Positions 46,776 through 57,691 of a stretch of 64,000 nt of DNA are shown here, one piece after another. The notes beneath the pieces were generated by a model, which made no database searches, was not told where the DNA came from, and saw only the letters and a list, made by a program, of their open reading frames with translations. Where the stretch lies: positions 223,870,399-223,934,398 of the forward strand of contig OY986435.1 of NCBI GenBank assembly GCA_963920525.1. Direction: 5' to 3'. This stretch comes from Dichetophora obliterata. Its lineage: Eukaryota > Arthropoda > Insecta > Diptera > Sciomyzidae. A program made the position numbers and the translations under genes. Position 1 is the stretch's first letter. Every line of letters begins with the position of its first letter.

Positions 46776-48137
46776 AAGCAGTCGCCACAGACTTCAAACA
46801 GAATCAACGAACCAGCTGGGGATGTAAACAACTACCTCATCGAGCGGCAGCGCCAACTGGAACAACAAATCTATCAGTTGAAATTGCAGGCTCAGCAGCA
46901 ACAAGAACTCATTCTGCGTCAATTAAGATTGCTAGAAGAGCAAACGAAACAGGGAAACCTGGCACGCGCAGCACCTGTAATACAGCCAACAACACTGCAG
47001 CAATTGCAGGCGCAGCCACAACAGCTACAACATCTGCAGTCGCAATTGCAATCGCAACCGCAACAGTCACAGCAACATCAACAGCAGCAGCAACAACCAG
47101 GATTCACCATACGTCCTTCAGTGGAGTTCATACCAAGTTCGCGCAACAAACAGCAACAAAGTGTATTCCAAACATTTCCAGCTGTACAACAGTTGCCCCT
47201 TAAAGATGCTGCTAGCACATTTGGTAATAGCAATGCTCTGCAGGTGGGTCAATTGCAGCAGCAGCAGCCACCTCCAATAAATCCTGTACAGCAGGTTTTT
47301 CAAAATTTGCAAAAGTTGCACCAACAACAACAGCCTCAACAGCTGCAGCAGCAACAACAGAGCTCAAGTCCAGCGATAGCATCATCGGTGCAGATTCAAC
47401 CCTCGACTCAATTCAGTTTTGTGCCCACATTTGCTACACCGCAGGCGCAGCAGCCGCCGGAATTGTCATTATTTCAATCGTTGCCACAACGTGAGTCTCA
47501 AGCATTTCAAACGCAAGCACCGCAGCTACATCAGCAAGGGGGATCATTTCTGTCGTCGTATGTCAGCAACGGGGTTTTGCAGCAACAACAACAACAACAA
47601 CAGGAACAGCAGCAGCAGCAACATCAGCAGCCACAACAACAAAATCAACAGCAGCAACAACAGCATCTTAATCAGCAGCAGCAGCAACGCGCACGTCTTT
47701 TCCGTCATGAGGTTGGAACTTCGAATTTTGGTCTAAATCAAATGCAGCTTCAGGCACAACCTAGCAACACCATCAACTCGCATATAACAACACCGAATAA
47801 CAACCACAACAACATCAACAGTCAGCAGCAAAATTTCGAGAGTCAGAATTTCTATAGACAACACTTGGATCCACAGTTCAGCACTCAGTTGCAGCAGAAC
47901 GCGCAGTTGTTCTATCAACAACAGCAACAGCAACAGCAACAACAACAACACCAAGGTCAAGTTCAGCAACAGCAGACACCAACATCAGGTAACTCACTCA
48001 GCAACAATCAAAGTCATAGTCAATTTAATGTTAAGAATTTTGAAGAATTTAAAATAATTGATAAAGTTTTAGCTTTAAATCATGGTATAAATACATTTGT
48101 GCCGCAAAATCAACAACGCTTTAATGACGGATTTTAA
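46776..48137 (+). CDS. Secreted protein, terminal Gln-rich exon
   Basis: Starts after CTTTGTAG in the frame left by the upstream exon: KQSPQTSNRINEPAGDVNNY, then a coiled-coil-like LIERQRQLEQQIYQLKLQ rich in Leu, Glu and Gln. Long CAG/CAA-coded Gln tracts follow (near 47040-47090, 47260-47360, 47580-47690, 47918-47955) with interspersed segments such as VEFIPSSRNKQQQSVFQTFP. The tail, NVKNFEEFKIIDKVLALNHG ... RFNDGF, stops at 48137. A TCAG|GTAACT inside it (47988) could be a donor for an alternative end. With the previous exon the protein has at least 804 residues. Mixed CAA/CAG codons suggest old, interrupted tracts. Gene identity unknown. Confidence 0.85.
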   Translation, partial: KQSPQTSNRINEPAGDVNNYLIERQRQLEQQIYQLKLQAQQQQELILRQLRLLEEQTKQGNLARAAPVIQPTTLQQLQAQPQQLQHLQSQLQSQPQQSQQHQQQQQQPGFTIRPSVEFIPSSRNKQQQSVFQTFPAVQQLPLKDAASTFGNSNALQVGQLQQQQPPPINPVQQVFQNLQKLHQQQQPQQLQQQQQSSSPAIASSVQIQPSTQFSFVPTFATPQAQQPPELSLFQSLPQRESQAFQTQAPQLHQQGGSFLSSYVSNGVLQQQQQQQQEQQQQQHQQPQQQNQQQQQQHLNQQQQQRARLFRHEVGTSNFGLNQMQLQAQPSNTINSHITTPNNNHNNINSQQQNFESQNFYRQHLDPQFSTQLQQNAQLFYQQQQQQQQQQQHQGQVQQQQTPTSGNSLSNNQSHSQFNVKNFEEFKIIDKVLALNHGINTFVPQNQQRFNDGF

Positions 48138-48471
48138 TTGGGCCAGGACACACAAGCACGTTGTCACTCATTCACCTACTCCACTTTGTTTTATTTTTAT
48201 TTTATTTTTGAGAATGCAACCACAATCAACATCAACTTGAGCAAAATTTTTCAAACAACCTTTATTCTATGTTGGAAGTCACTTATCTGGATGCACTTTA
48301 TCTGCAAGCACCAAAAGCACCTCCTCTATCATAACAAATTCACAGGAAAACATATATTTTTTTCAACACTTTATTTTAATTTTGTATCATATTAGTAGTT
48401 GTCAGTCCTTTCCTTGCTCTTTGTGCTCTATATCTACTTATTTCGAAAACTTATTTTCTTGCACTTGTAAT

Positions 48472-48477
48472 AATAAA
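48472..48477 (+). terminator. Candidate polyadenylation signal AATAAA
   Basis: The first AATAAA after the stop codon at 48137, about 335 bases downstream, preceded and followed by AT-rich sequence. A plausible 3' end for the secreted-protein gene. Others occur further on, for example near 48725. Confidence 0.45.
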
Positions 48478-48479
48478 AA

Positions 48480-49063
48480 TATTTTTGAATATGTTTTTAT
48501 AGCTTATCTCTAGAATATATTTTCTCTGAATTAAGCTTCAATTTAAGTTCATTTTAAGGCGACAGATCCCGAAAATGTTTTTTATTTTGTATGTTTTGTA
48601 AATATTATATTTCAACAATTCGATAACTGAGAATTACATTAATTTCAAGTTTAACGTTATTGTAAAAAGTTTTAATAACAGATGAATGTTTGTTTTATGT
48701 TTTGTATTTTAGTTATTTATTGTGAATAAATAAATTTTATAATGCCAAGAGTTTCATTAAACATTTCGTAATCTTCTATTAAAAATCTCGGATAAAACCA
48801 GCAAGGAATCTGGAAATGAATCCAGCAACGAAGAGATAAGTGGCAATAACACTTTGGTAAGAGTTGACCCCTGCCAAAGATTATATAGTATAAAGATGTG
48901 CCACGTAGAACATTAAAAAGTAACAAATATTTTTCAGATCAATACGTAAGCTTTTGTGAGCGCGATGAAAAAGCTTTCTTGAGAGAAAAGTTTCCAACGT
49001 TTGCATGCACATTCTCTCTGCAATGCTCTTTCTCTCGTCACTCCACAATGCTTCACAGCATAG
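48480..49063. other. 3' flank of the host gene, no other gene seen
   Basis: AT-rich and without recognisable coding sequence or bounded repeat. Confidence 0.35.
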
Positions 49064-49475
49064 ATCACCACCAGTGTGACCAGAGTGGAATATTATATTC
49101 CACTTTGGCATATTTTAGCTTCGGGAAGCATATTTTTTTTATAAAAATATGCAGCATAAAAAGTGGAATATTTTTTCGAATGATTTTATTTTTCAAAATT
49201 CACAAAAATTGCAATAAAAAAATGTCTATTTGGTTACTAAATAGGTTTTTTTGGCTATCGACATTTTTTTTTTGTTTATCTCTGAACCACCTTGTAAAAC
49301 GCAATAAAAGGAATTCATTTTGTGGTTAACTTCTTCGTTGTCAATTTTATTGCAATTCATGTAATAACTTCACGCATCTTAATAAGTGAAGTAAATTTGC
49401 TTATATGTTTGTATGGTTAGATTTTTGTATGGATTATGTTACAGCAGTAAGTAATTTACTTAAGAAAACATTAGG

Positions 49476-49811
49476 GGTATTCACGATGTGTTGTATTTTC
49501 CCTTGTATTGTGTATTTTTGATAAATTTGATATTTGTAGTAAATTTTTTAATATGACAAAAACAAAATTCAGTCTTCAAAATACAACCCTGTGGAAAATA
49601 TACAAGTTGTGTGTTAGATCAGCTGATTGTACAAGCATTTCTACTCAGCATGGAGCAAGCTAAAGGCTACGCTGTGAGTTTATTTAATAAAAATTAATAT
49701 AATTGATTTTAAAAATACAATATGTACTTTACTGAAGGTTCGATCACAATAAGTTGTAAGTATTGTAAATTTTGCAAAAATTTATAACAAATGCACCACA
49801 TCGTGAATACC
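49476..49811. repeat. GGTATTCAC MITE nested in hAT element D
   Basis: GGTATTCACGATGTGTTGTA at the left and the inverse of GCACCACATCGTGAATACC at the right. Related to the MITE at 38935-39189. The duplication is not clear. Confidence 0.7.
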
Positions 49812-49899
49812 ACTATTATTGCTAACAATAGCTATTTCTTTTAACTATTTTAAAATATGGATTCAAAACAATAAAGCAGAAAAAAAAAGTTATTGATCA

Positions 49900-50210
49900 A
49901 AGTTCGGAATCTGAAGATTTATCAAAATTTGTGCTTTTCTCGCTTAGCTTACCATTTAGCAATGCTGAGGTTGAGAACATTTTTAGTTATATGAATCTTT
50001 CTTATTTAAACGAAAAATCGAAATAGAATGCAAGAAAAACTCTTAAATATTTTTTTGAATGTAAAAACATGGCTGCATGCTCAAAAAAAGTGTTGTAATG
50101 CCTATCAAATACCAGATAGCTTAATAAAAAAATTTAGAAATGCGAATTTCTATGATAATAATACAAGCAACAATTTAAGAATTGACCTCGAAGATGTGCC
50201 TGAATTTTAG
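49900..50210 (+). pseudogene. hAT transposase C-terminal remnant, element D
   Basis: The reading LFSLSLPFSNAEVENIFSYM followed by NLS matches the hAT C-terminal block (PHSNA.VER.FS..N). A frame change near 50020 leads to MQEKLLNIFLNVKTWLHAQK and CCNAYQIPDSLIKKF, a typical tail of the same domain. Everything upstream is lost or scrambled and the catalytic residues are absent. It is unlike the hAT A/B family (SSERSFSALRRLK). Confidence 0.75.
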
Positions 50211-50529
50211 TTTTGTATATTGTATATCGTTACTTAAAATTCAAAAAACCATAACAACCATAACAAACCATAACAATGTTTATAATTTTTTATAGGAGAA
50301 GAAAATAAATTTAAGTGCGATAGTAATCAAATAAAAAACATTTGTTTGAAAAACTTGCTTCTGTGTTTTTTTTATATGCATATTTAGACTTATTTAGATA
50401 TATATCTTTGAAATTGAAAGTGGAATATTTTTGTGGAATATAAAAATTGAAAGTGGAATATTTAGCATATTTTTTTTTAACAAAAAGCATATTTTTTCAA
50501 AAATCTTCTGGTCACACTGATCACCACTG

Positions 50530-52085
50530 CATGGTTTCTCATAGCTAGCGAGAGTCGAGAAATTTTATGTTGTAATTGTTTTTTCCATTGTTGTTGTTGG
50601 AACCAAGCAATTGTGATCTTTGCTTGACAGCAACAAATGTTTTTGTTTGTTTGCATTATTTTCATGATGATTTCCTTATTTTGTGCGAAGCAGATTTTCT
50701 TATTCACTGCTTGCTATTAATATTGACTATTTTTGATTGAATCAGCCAGAGCAGTAAAATCTGCATATACATTCAGAATCTTAAGGAAAACTGAATAACG
50801 ACATACAAATCCATCCAATGAATTCAAAATTGTTTATAAATAAAATTTTTAATTCACATTGATATTTAAGAAATTGATTAGTAATTAATTTCAATTATTT
50901 TTTTTCGTTATTCAGAATAATTAATTATTTTTTTATTTACATGAATGCCATTTACAACGAATGCAATTAAAAAATAATTTCAAATTTTTCAATAACTAAT
51001 TTTTTGTGCATTATTATTTCTTGATTCATTGCCTATCCATGTGTTATTCATTAGCAATTTTATAGTCATTATTAATTTATTATTTATTTATATAAGATTT
51101 TTTTTATTTTAGTTATTATTCAAAAGTTAATGAAAACTTAGAAATGAATACGAAATTTATAATGAATAAAAAATTAATAATGAATAAAAAATAATAATGA
51201 ATAAAAAATTAATAGCGAAGACTTTATTCATAAAATAGTACTGAATAACAAAATGTTTTATTCATTGTATTTTTTATTTAAAAGTGAATAGCAAATTAAT
51301 AACAGTGGTAAACAATTTGATAAAAAAGTTTGCGCGGTGAAAATGGCATTGCTAGTTCGATAAAGTATTTTTTCTAGATAATAGAAATCATTAAACTTTT
51401 CCAGGTTGGTTTGAATTTTTTTTAGAAGAATTTTCGATTTTTTTGAGTTTTTAAAAATAATATCCCCACTTATGAGCCTATAAATCAAAAAGTATTAATT
51501 TATTTTACAAGATTTATAAATATTTACAAATGAGACATTTATACCTTTTATTTAAGCTATTGTTTATATGATTATTTGTACGATTTTTGTCGACATTTTC
51601 TGAATACTACATTTATGAAAGAGTTTAAAATAACGCGTTTATTTAACATTTCTCCCATATTAAAGTGTGCAAAAATATGACTTCGATATATATTTTGGAT
51701 TTATTTTTACTTTGTTGTTAAAAAAATATTTCAACGAAAATATTAAGGTAAAAAGTATTATTGTAGCAGGTTGGATATTTACGTATTTCGGTTTTAGTAA
51801 AAATACTCAAAATTACCTCCATCAAAGTGGACGTGGTGAGTTCGTACTAAACAAATTCTTCAGACTTTAAAAACCCAATTATCATATATGAACCTTAAGA
51901 TTTTGTTTACAAACAATGTTCTTAGCGTTTTTAGCTAAATTTAAAAATTCCTAAACCGCAAATTTACGTTATAATAGGATATGCAATACTGTAAACTCTT
52001 TGAAATGAGTAAAATAACAGAAATAACGCAATCAAAACAAAACAACGAAATCTTCGCGCTTCTATAAATAACTAGCTGAGACACT
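50530..52085. other. AT-rich intergenic stretch with short AATGAATAAAAAA repeats
   Basis: At 51158-51215 AATGAATAAAAAATTAATA-type units repeat about three times. 50820-51260 is rich in ATTAATTAT words. No supported gene. Confidence 0.45.
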
Positions 52086-52108
52086 GTGTGTTGCTACCAC
52101 GTCCCCGT

Positions 52109-52322
52109 TGCCAAACGCCCATAAGATGCTAGCAGTGAAACGGCACGAGTAAATTGTGGTCGAGTACCGAATTCCGAGGCTGTGCGGCCACCTATAACTC
52201 CAAAGCTATTCAATATCAAAAATTTCAGTTGTGTGGGAGGGGTCACGCCCTCTTGCCTAACGCCCATAAAATGTTATCAGTGAAACGTTTAAATTGTGGT
52301 CGAATACCGAATTCTGAGGCTT
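52109..52322. repeat. Direct repeat pair, about 70 bp, 145 bp apart
   Basis: AACGCCCATAAGATG...CAGTGAAACG, AAATTGTGGTCGA and TACCGAATTCCGAGGCT recur in the same order (52114-52186 and 52259-52322). More GC-rich than the flanks. It may derive from an old repeat or coding sequence, but I cannot name it. Confidence 0.7.
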
Positions 52323-52329
52323 TGCCAAA

Positions 52330-54520
52330 TATAATTATAAAGCTTTCATATATCGTATATTTGGCCTGTATAGGAGGTAATTTTGAGTATTAACCATATT
52401 TTTTAAACTCTTTCACAAATGTAGTATTTGGAAAATTTATACAAAAAACATTAGATCAATACAAATGACAGCTTAAATGAAAGATATAAACGTCTTATTT
52501 GCAAACATGTATAAATTTTTTAATATGAAAAAATACTTTTGAAGTTATAGGATCATAACTGGGGACATATTTTTCAAAACTTAAAAAAATCGAAAAATCT
52601 TTGAAAATTCTTCAATTCTTTTCGAATTGCATTCGTTCTATAATACTCATACAATTTAACACAAAGTATATATTAATAAAACTTATTTTCTGGTTTGTTA
52701 TTTTAATTGACATTTATACAAATCTAAATGGCTTAACTGACTTCGCTCAATTTGAGTACACATAGATTAGATTGTTACATACTTAGTTTTGATCACGCTC
52801 ATTCCATCCATTTTCACTTACGAAAAATTTTGATATTGAAAATCTTTCTTGAAAAAATTTTTTTGCAAATTATATTTTAAAAATTTCAGTAATTTTAATA
52901 CCAAAAACATTCACATATCTTTAGAATTTCAGAAATTTTTGGTACAACATAAAACATCGTTCCCCAAGAATGAGAAAAACGGCATGAAAACCAAAACTTT
53001 GACTTTCGATGCAAATATATTCGCTATTTTTAAATATATTTATTAAAAATTTTTTTAATCAAAGTTTTAATAAAAGCACTTTACAAAAATAGTTTCAACT
53101 GTAGCGTTAGATCAGTGAATATATCCTTTTTTTTCAAAACCATTCCAAAATATTGAATTTTTACTAAAAAAATTATTAAAAAAATGTTTTTGTTGTATAA
53201 ATAAGATCAATTGAAAATTGCATTTCTGAGTACTTTTTATATATTGTAGTTAAGCATGTATTTGCAATAATATAATAAAAATATATAAAAGTAGTTAAAT
53301 AAAATATTTTTCCACAAAAAAACAACTTAAAAATATTGCTTACAACATTATTCGCGGCTAAGCAAACGCCCTTACAATAATATAACACTAAAAATTTCAT
53401 GTGGCAAAACAGCAAAAAAAAACCAAGTCAACACACAGAATAAACCTAGATTATGACATCTTTATGATATTATATTCTTGAAATTATATAACAAAAAGCT
53501 AAGAGATAATGCAAAAAATATAATAACTTTAAATTATATAATGCTCGTAGGGTAGTTTAGTAAAAAAATTGCCTACATTTTTTAAGTAAAACCTAATAAA
53601 ATTCTGCTACATTTTGTTGGCAGCTACATCGTTTATTCAGATGCTTCGTGCATCACATTTGCTCACATTGTCGCTTACTTATTCTCTCTCTCTCTCAAAA
53701 ACTTTAAATCGTTCGCTCGCTGACTCTCATAAAGCTTTTGTGAGGATTTATGATAAATCCACATTCAAATTTTACTGTGCCACTTGCTTGTATGGCGGTG
53801 GCACATCTTTCTATTATATTATCTGTGCTAGCAGCCCTATTCTGGCTCTTCTTTTGCTTACAATTTTGTTGGTAACAGAAAGAGTCTTAACAACAAACGA
53901 AATGTATGTGCTTAGATAGAAAATTGTTGTGAAAATAATAAAAAAATACAAATTATAATAGAATATTGACTTTAAAAACATTAAACCGAAAAATGCAAGA
54001 ATTTTTTGCTTATTTTAAGTGTTGATAATGAAATATTTCAGTAGCCGTCGCAAATTTTTCAAGCGCTTGCAAAGTCACAAGCTGCACTCGAAGCATCTGT
54101 TTATAAAGCGCATCTCTTCTTTCAATAGGCATATCGATTTTCACCATGCATGGTGAACTTTGAAAGCTTTTTAAGCTTTTATGTTGTTAACGATTTTTAA
54201 GAATACCAACATTTACATAACATAACAATCAGCTTAACAAGAGCTCCTTAACTATTTCTTGTTAAGCTAACAACCAGAATAGGGCTGTAAATGAAATGAG
54301 ATCTCGGACTCGTTAACAAGCTCGTTTACGAATCGTTCTGCGTTTGGTGTTTATTGGGAAGTTGCTACCTTCTTTGCATGTGTTTTATTTTTATTGCATA
54401 CCTGCAGGCTTAATCATAAGTGAGTACTCGTCAAAGCAAATGTTTGATTTAAATAATCAGAGCAGACCAGTTCTGCCAGTTTCTGTTGATCAAATTTTTA
54501 GACTACTGACATTTTTTAAA
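52330..54520. other. AT-rich intergenic stretch, no gene seen
   Basis: Includes a CTCTCTCTCTC run near 53684. The 101-codon open frame at 53614 has no recognisable domain. No RNA gene. Confidence 0.35.
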
Positions 54521-54708
54521 CTAACTGCATTATTCTGCATCACGAACATGCACACCAGAGATCTGCAACGGATAGCTTTTTTGCGACTCTGAGTATATCC
54601 GAAAAAAATAAGTACAAAAACCTACTCACCCTAAGCGCACACAACTCGACTCATATTCTCTTCTACGAAGCTAGAATGCGGCGGCTCAAATAAATATGAG
54701 TATCCTAA

Positions 54709-56214
54709 GGGCGCATTTATAGTGGCGACTTGTTGCTGGACCGGACCGAACCGATAAGGAAAGCTGGAAAACGCTGCACATACAATCATATGAAACAAGC
54801 TCAAAGTGCGTATAGTACCAGCCGAGCTAGCAACTTCAAGTGACTTGTGCGCTGGTTTCCATCTTCCCGATTGTTGCTTTCTCGCTCGCTCGCACGGTTT
54901 TCTTGTGTTTTGATTCATTTTACACGTTGCTTACTTATTACTTTCGTTAAATAACATGAAATGGTAAAAGAAACAAGGAAAACAATTTTTTTTTGCTGTT
55001 GCTCCTTTTCTTCGTCTTTTCCTTGTTTTTATTGTGCACAAAAGCAAGTGTGTAAAATGAAAAAACGAATAAAAAGGGATTATTCCAACAAAGTTGGCAA
55101 CGTTGGCGGTAGCAAACTAAATTCCTCGGAAAAATATTGATATACGAAAAAACAACAATTTGCAGCACACTTGACTGCCAGCGTCGCGATCGATTCTGTA
55201 TTTCCTTGAATTCATTCATTCAAAAAAAAAAAACATAGAACCACACGATAGCAACAAAGAAGACCAACAAGAAAAGTAATAAGCATACAAGAACACGAAA
55301 TTGCGCTGAGTTGTTATGCTGTATATTCTTGACCGCAAAAAATACAAACAGAAACATAACTTTAAAGAAGCAACGAAGATAAATTTCTATCAACTGTTGC
55401 ACACAGAAAACAAAAAGAGAAATAGTGAAAAAAGCTAAACCAGCCGGTGAAGCAATTCGTCGATTAGCGGCTGCAAGTGCGTTTCATCTAAAACAGAGAA
55501 TCGAAGATTATCAAATTTTCTTATGTGCGCTCTTCCTTTCCATTTGATTTTGAGCACAAAAGTAAACAAACAAAAATAGCAGCAACAAGATATAGCAACT
55601 TTGTTTAGATTAGTTTTGTATTGCTTTGTTGCAATATCAAAAATAATACAACAAAAACAAAACCCTAAGAAAAAAGTTAAAACCAGTTGGATGATCAAGT
55701 GGCTTCATGCGGCTTGAAGTGCGTTTTCGCTGAGTCATAGCATCAAAAAATCTTGTTCCAGCAGCTGATGTACGTTTTTTTAATGTGCGTTCTTTCTACG
55801 ATCTTCTTTTTTGTCAAAAAAAAAATTGAATTAAAAACACAACAAGAAGGCAACAAAAACCAGCAGAAAACACTTGCGAAAAAAGTCAAAACAAGCTGGT
55901 ACCTCAAGTGACTTGAAACGACTTGCAGTTGCAGGAAGCGCGTTTCAGCAGCGTTTTTCGCATTTTCGTCTCTGCACTTGTTGGTTTGAGGAAAGCAAAG
56001 TGAATGAACCAAATCATGTGGCTTTTTTGATGCTTCGGTTGCAAAAATAAACAAACAAAAAACTAATATATGCAAACAAACCCAAAATAGTCAAAACCAG
56101 CTGAAACAAGTCACCAGCGACAAGCGTGCACTATACGCACTTCCAGCTGCTTTTGGCAGGACGCGTTTCCAGCTCGGTCCGGCCCAGCAACCAGCTGTCA
56201 CTATAAACGCGCCC
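54709..56214. mobile_element. Harbinger-like 1.5-kb non-autonomous element
   Basis: Ends GGGCGCATTTATAGTGGCGA and the inverse of CACTATAAACGCGCCC, with TAA before and TTA after. The R copy has the uninterrupted site ATCCTAAGTCATGAG (read in the L direction), proving insertion. Repeated inner modules begin AGTYAAAACCAGCTGG-like words near 55430, 55672, 55878 and 56086. Reverse-strand open frames of 60-110 codons over them lack any domain. Superfamily is inferred from end and target only. Confidence 0.75.
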
Positions 56215-57317
56215 TTAGTCATGAGTCGGATCAGGAAAGATCGGGTTTTTTCGGTTCATAAATACTTATGGTTGTTGTCGTCTTGCTGATACTTATCCTA
56301 CTTGCCCAAATACTCATAATCGACACAAGTAGCCGAATCACTCGGCTCATCTGCCACGGATATGAAAGAGAGCGCAGTAGAGCGCAGCAGTAAATAGTGA
56401 GCGAGTTTTTTGTATTTGTTTTGTGCTATTTTTTCCTACGCATATCTAAATGCTGAATAACAGATGTGTTATTCTTGTGTTGCTTTTTGTGTTTATCGTG
56501 CACAGTGAAAGCTGCGCATGAGGTAACGTTGTTAAGGCTTAAAAATAATACGCAGTTTCGATAGTATCGTAAGTCATTCATTTTCTGCAATCAGCAATTA
56601 TTATTAAATTTGTAAAGTATTTTTTTATTTTTCTGTAGCCTTCAGTTACCAAATCACATGCGCATAATATAAATTACACTTCTATTGCACGTGTTTACGC
56701 ACAAGAAGCAAACAGACACGTGCGCCGCACAGTGGTTGAGCCCCATACAAAAGTTGTCAATAAATAGAAGGACTCATCGTAAACCAATTAAATTTTGTGT
56801 ATTATTTGGAATTTGCCTTATTAGAATACACACAAAAATATTTTTAAATCCGCCCTCAATCACGCCTGCCTCCCATACAACACAAATATTTAAAACGCCA
56901 TATTTTTTTTGTCTTATACCAATACAAGAACCATTCTGTCAGAAATCTTCAATATATGTCTATTATAAAAAAATTATTTTCTGCCACGCCCACCTCCCAT
57001 ACGAAATTTTCCACTTCACGTGTTTTTCCGTATTCCAAGTTCAATGAAGCGCTGCATCTAAACTGTCTAAATTAAAGGTTTATAGTATTCAAAAACATTA
57101 TTTGTTTGCTTTTTATAAAAACAAAAAAAAATCATCAAAAAAAAGCTTATCGTTTCGTTTGAATTCCAAAAAAAGGAGTGAACCTCATGCTTTTTGCCAC
57201 AAATTGGCACTGGTTGTAAATGTGATACTATCAACAGTTAAAAAAGATAATAGCATACTTTTTAGCATTGTGATAATGTGAGCACAGGTCGTGTAGCATA
57301 AAAACATGGCTTGCATA

Positions 57318-57691
57318 CACGGAGAAAACTGTTTGCAAAATTAGTATTGTGGTTAAGCAAAACTTGCGCTTGATTCTAAGCCACTTCAACATTATGCAAA
57401 ATTTTAGCAAAAACTAATCAAAATATGCTTTTCTAATATATAACAACTAAGCAAATATTTGCTTGAATTAAGTAAGCATTTGCTCCTCCCATTTATAATA
57501 ACTTAGCAAATTTTTGCTGAAATTAAGTAAAAATTTGAATGTAATCAAAATTTTGCTTTTTCCTAAATAATCGAGGAGTGATTGCAATTTAGCAATCTTT
57601 TTCTTAAATCACATTGTGATTGAGCAAAGTTTTGATGATTTGCTTTTAAGCAAAACATTTGCTTGATTCAAGCAAATTAATTTTCTCCGTG
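57318..57691. mobile_element. MITE CACGGAGAAAA (TA-flanked)
   Basis: CACGGAGAAAA and its inverse TTTTCTCCGTG lie between TA at 57316-57317 and 57692-57693. It is absent at the matching place in R (near 62050). The interior repeats AGCAAATWTTTGCT-like palindromes and AAGCAAA words many times. Confidence 0.85.

Larger units (their letters stand above)
49072..50519 (+). mobile_element. hAT element D (TSD ATCACCAC)
   Basis: Perfect octamers ATCACCAC at 49064-49071 and 50520-50527 flank ends CAGTGTGACCAGA on both sides. Subterminal GTGGAATATT and AGCATATTTT motifs recur in both halves. It is 1448 bp and contains a transposase remnant and a nested MITE (49476-49811). Confidence 0.94.

Noticed and set aside
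47118..47969. Leu-rich - strand frames and the Asn/Ser-rich frame from 47419
   Set aside because: They are shadows of the CAG/CAA repeats in the Gln-rich exon.
53614..53919. 101-codon open frame as a membrane protein gene
   Set aside because: It is built on a CTCTCT run, has no recognisable domain or splice context, and is compatible with chance in AT-rich DNA.
54631..56075. Series of - strand frames over the Harbinger-like element
   Set aside because: They vary with the repeated modules and show no transposase motif or common domain.
56685..57047. Open frame starting MHVFTHKKQTDTC conserved in L and R (62455-62673)
   Set aside because: About 8 of 73 residues differ between the copies with no sign of selection for synonymous change. 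It has no domain and is explained by shared ancestry of the two elements.
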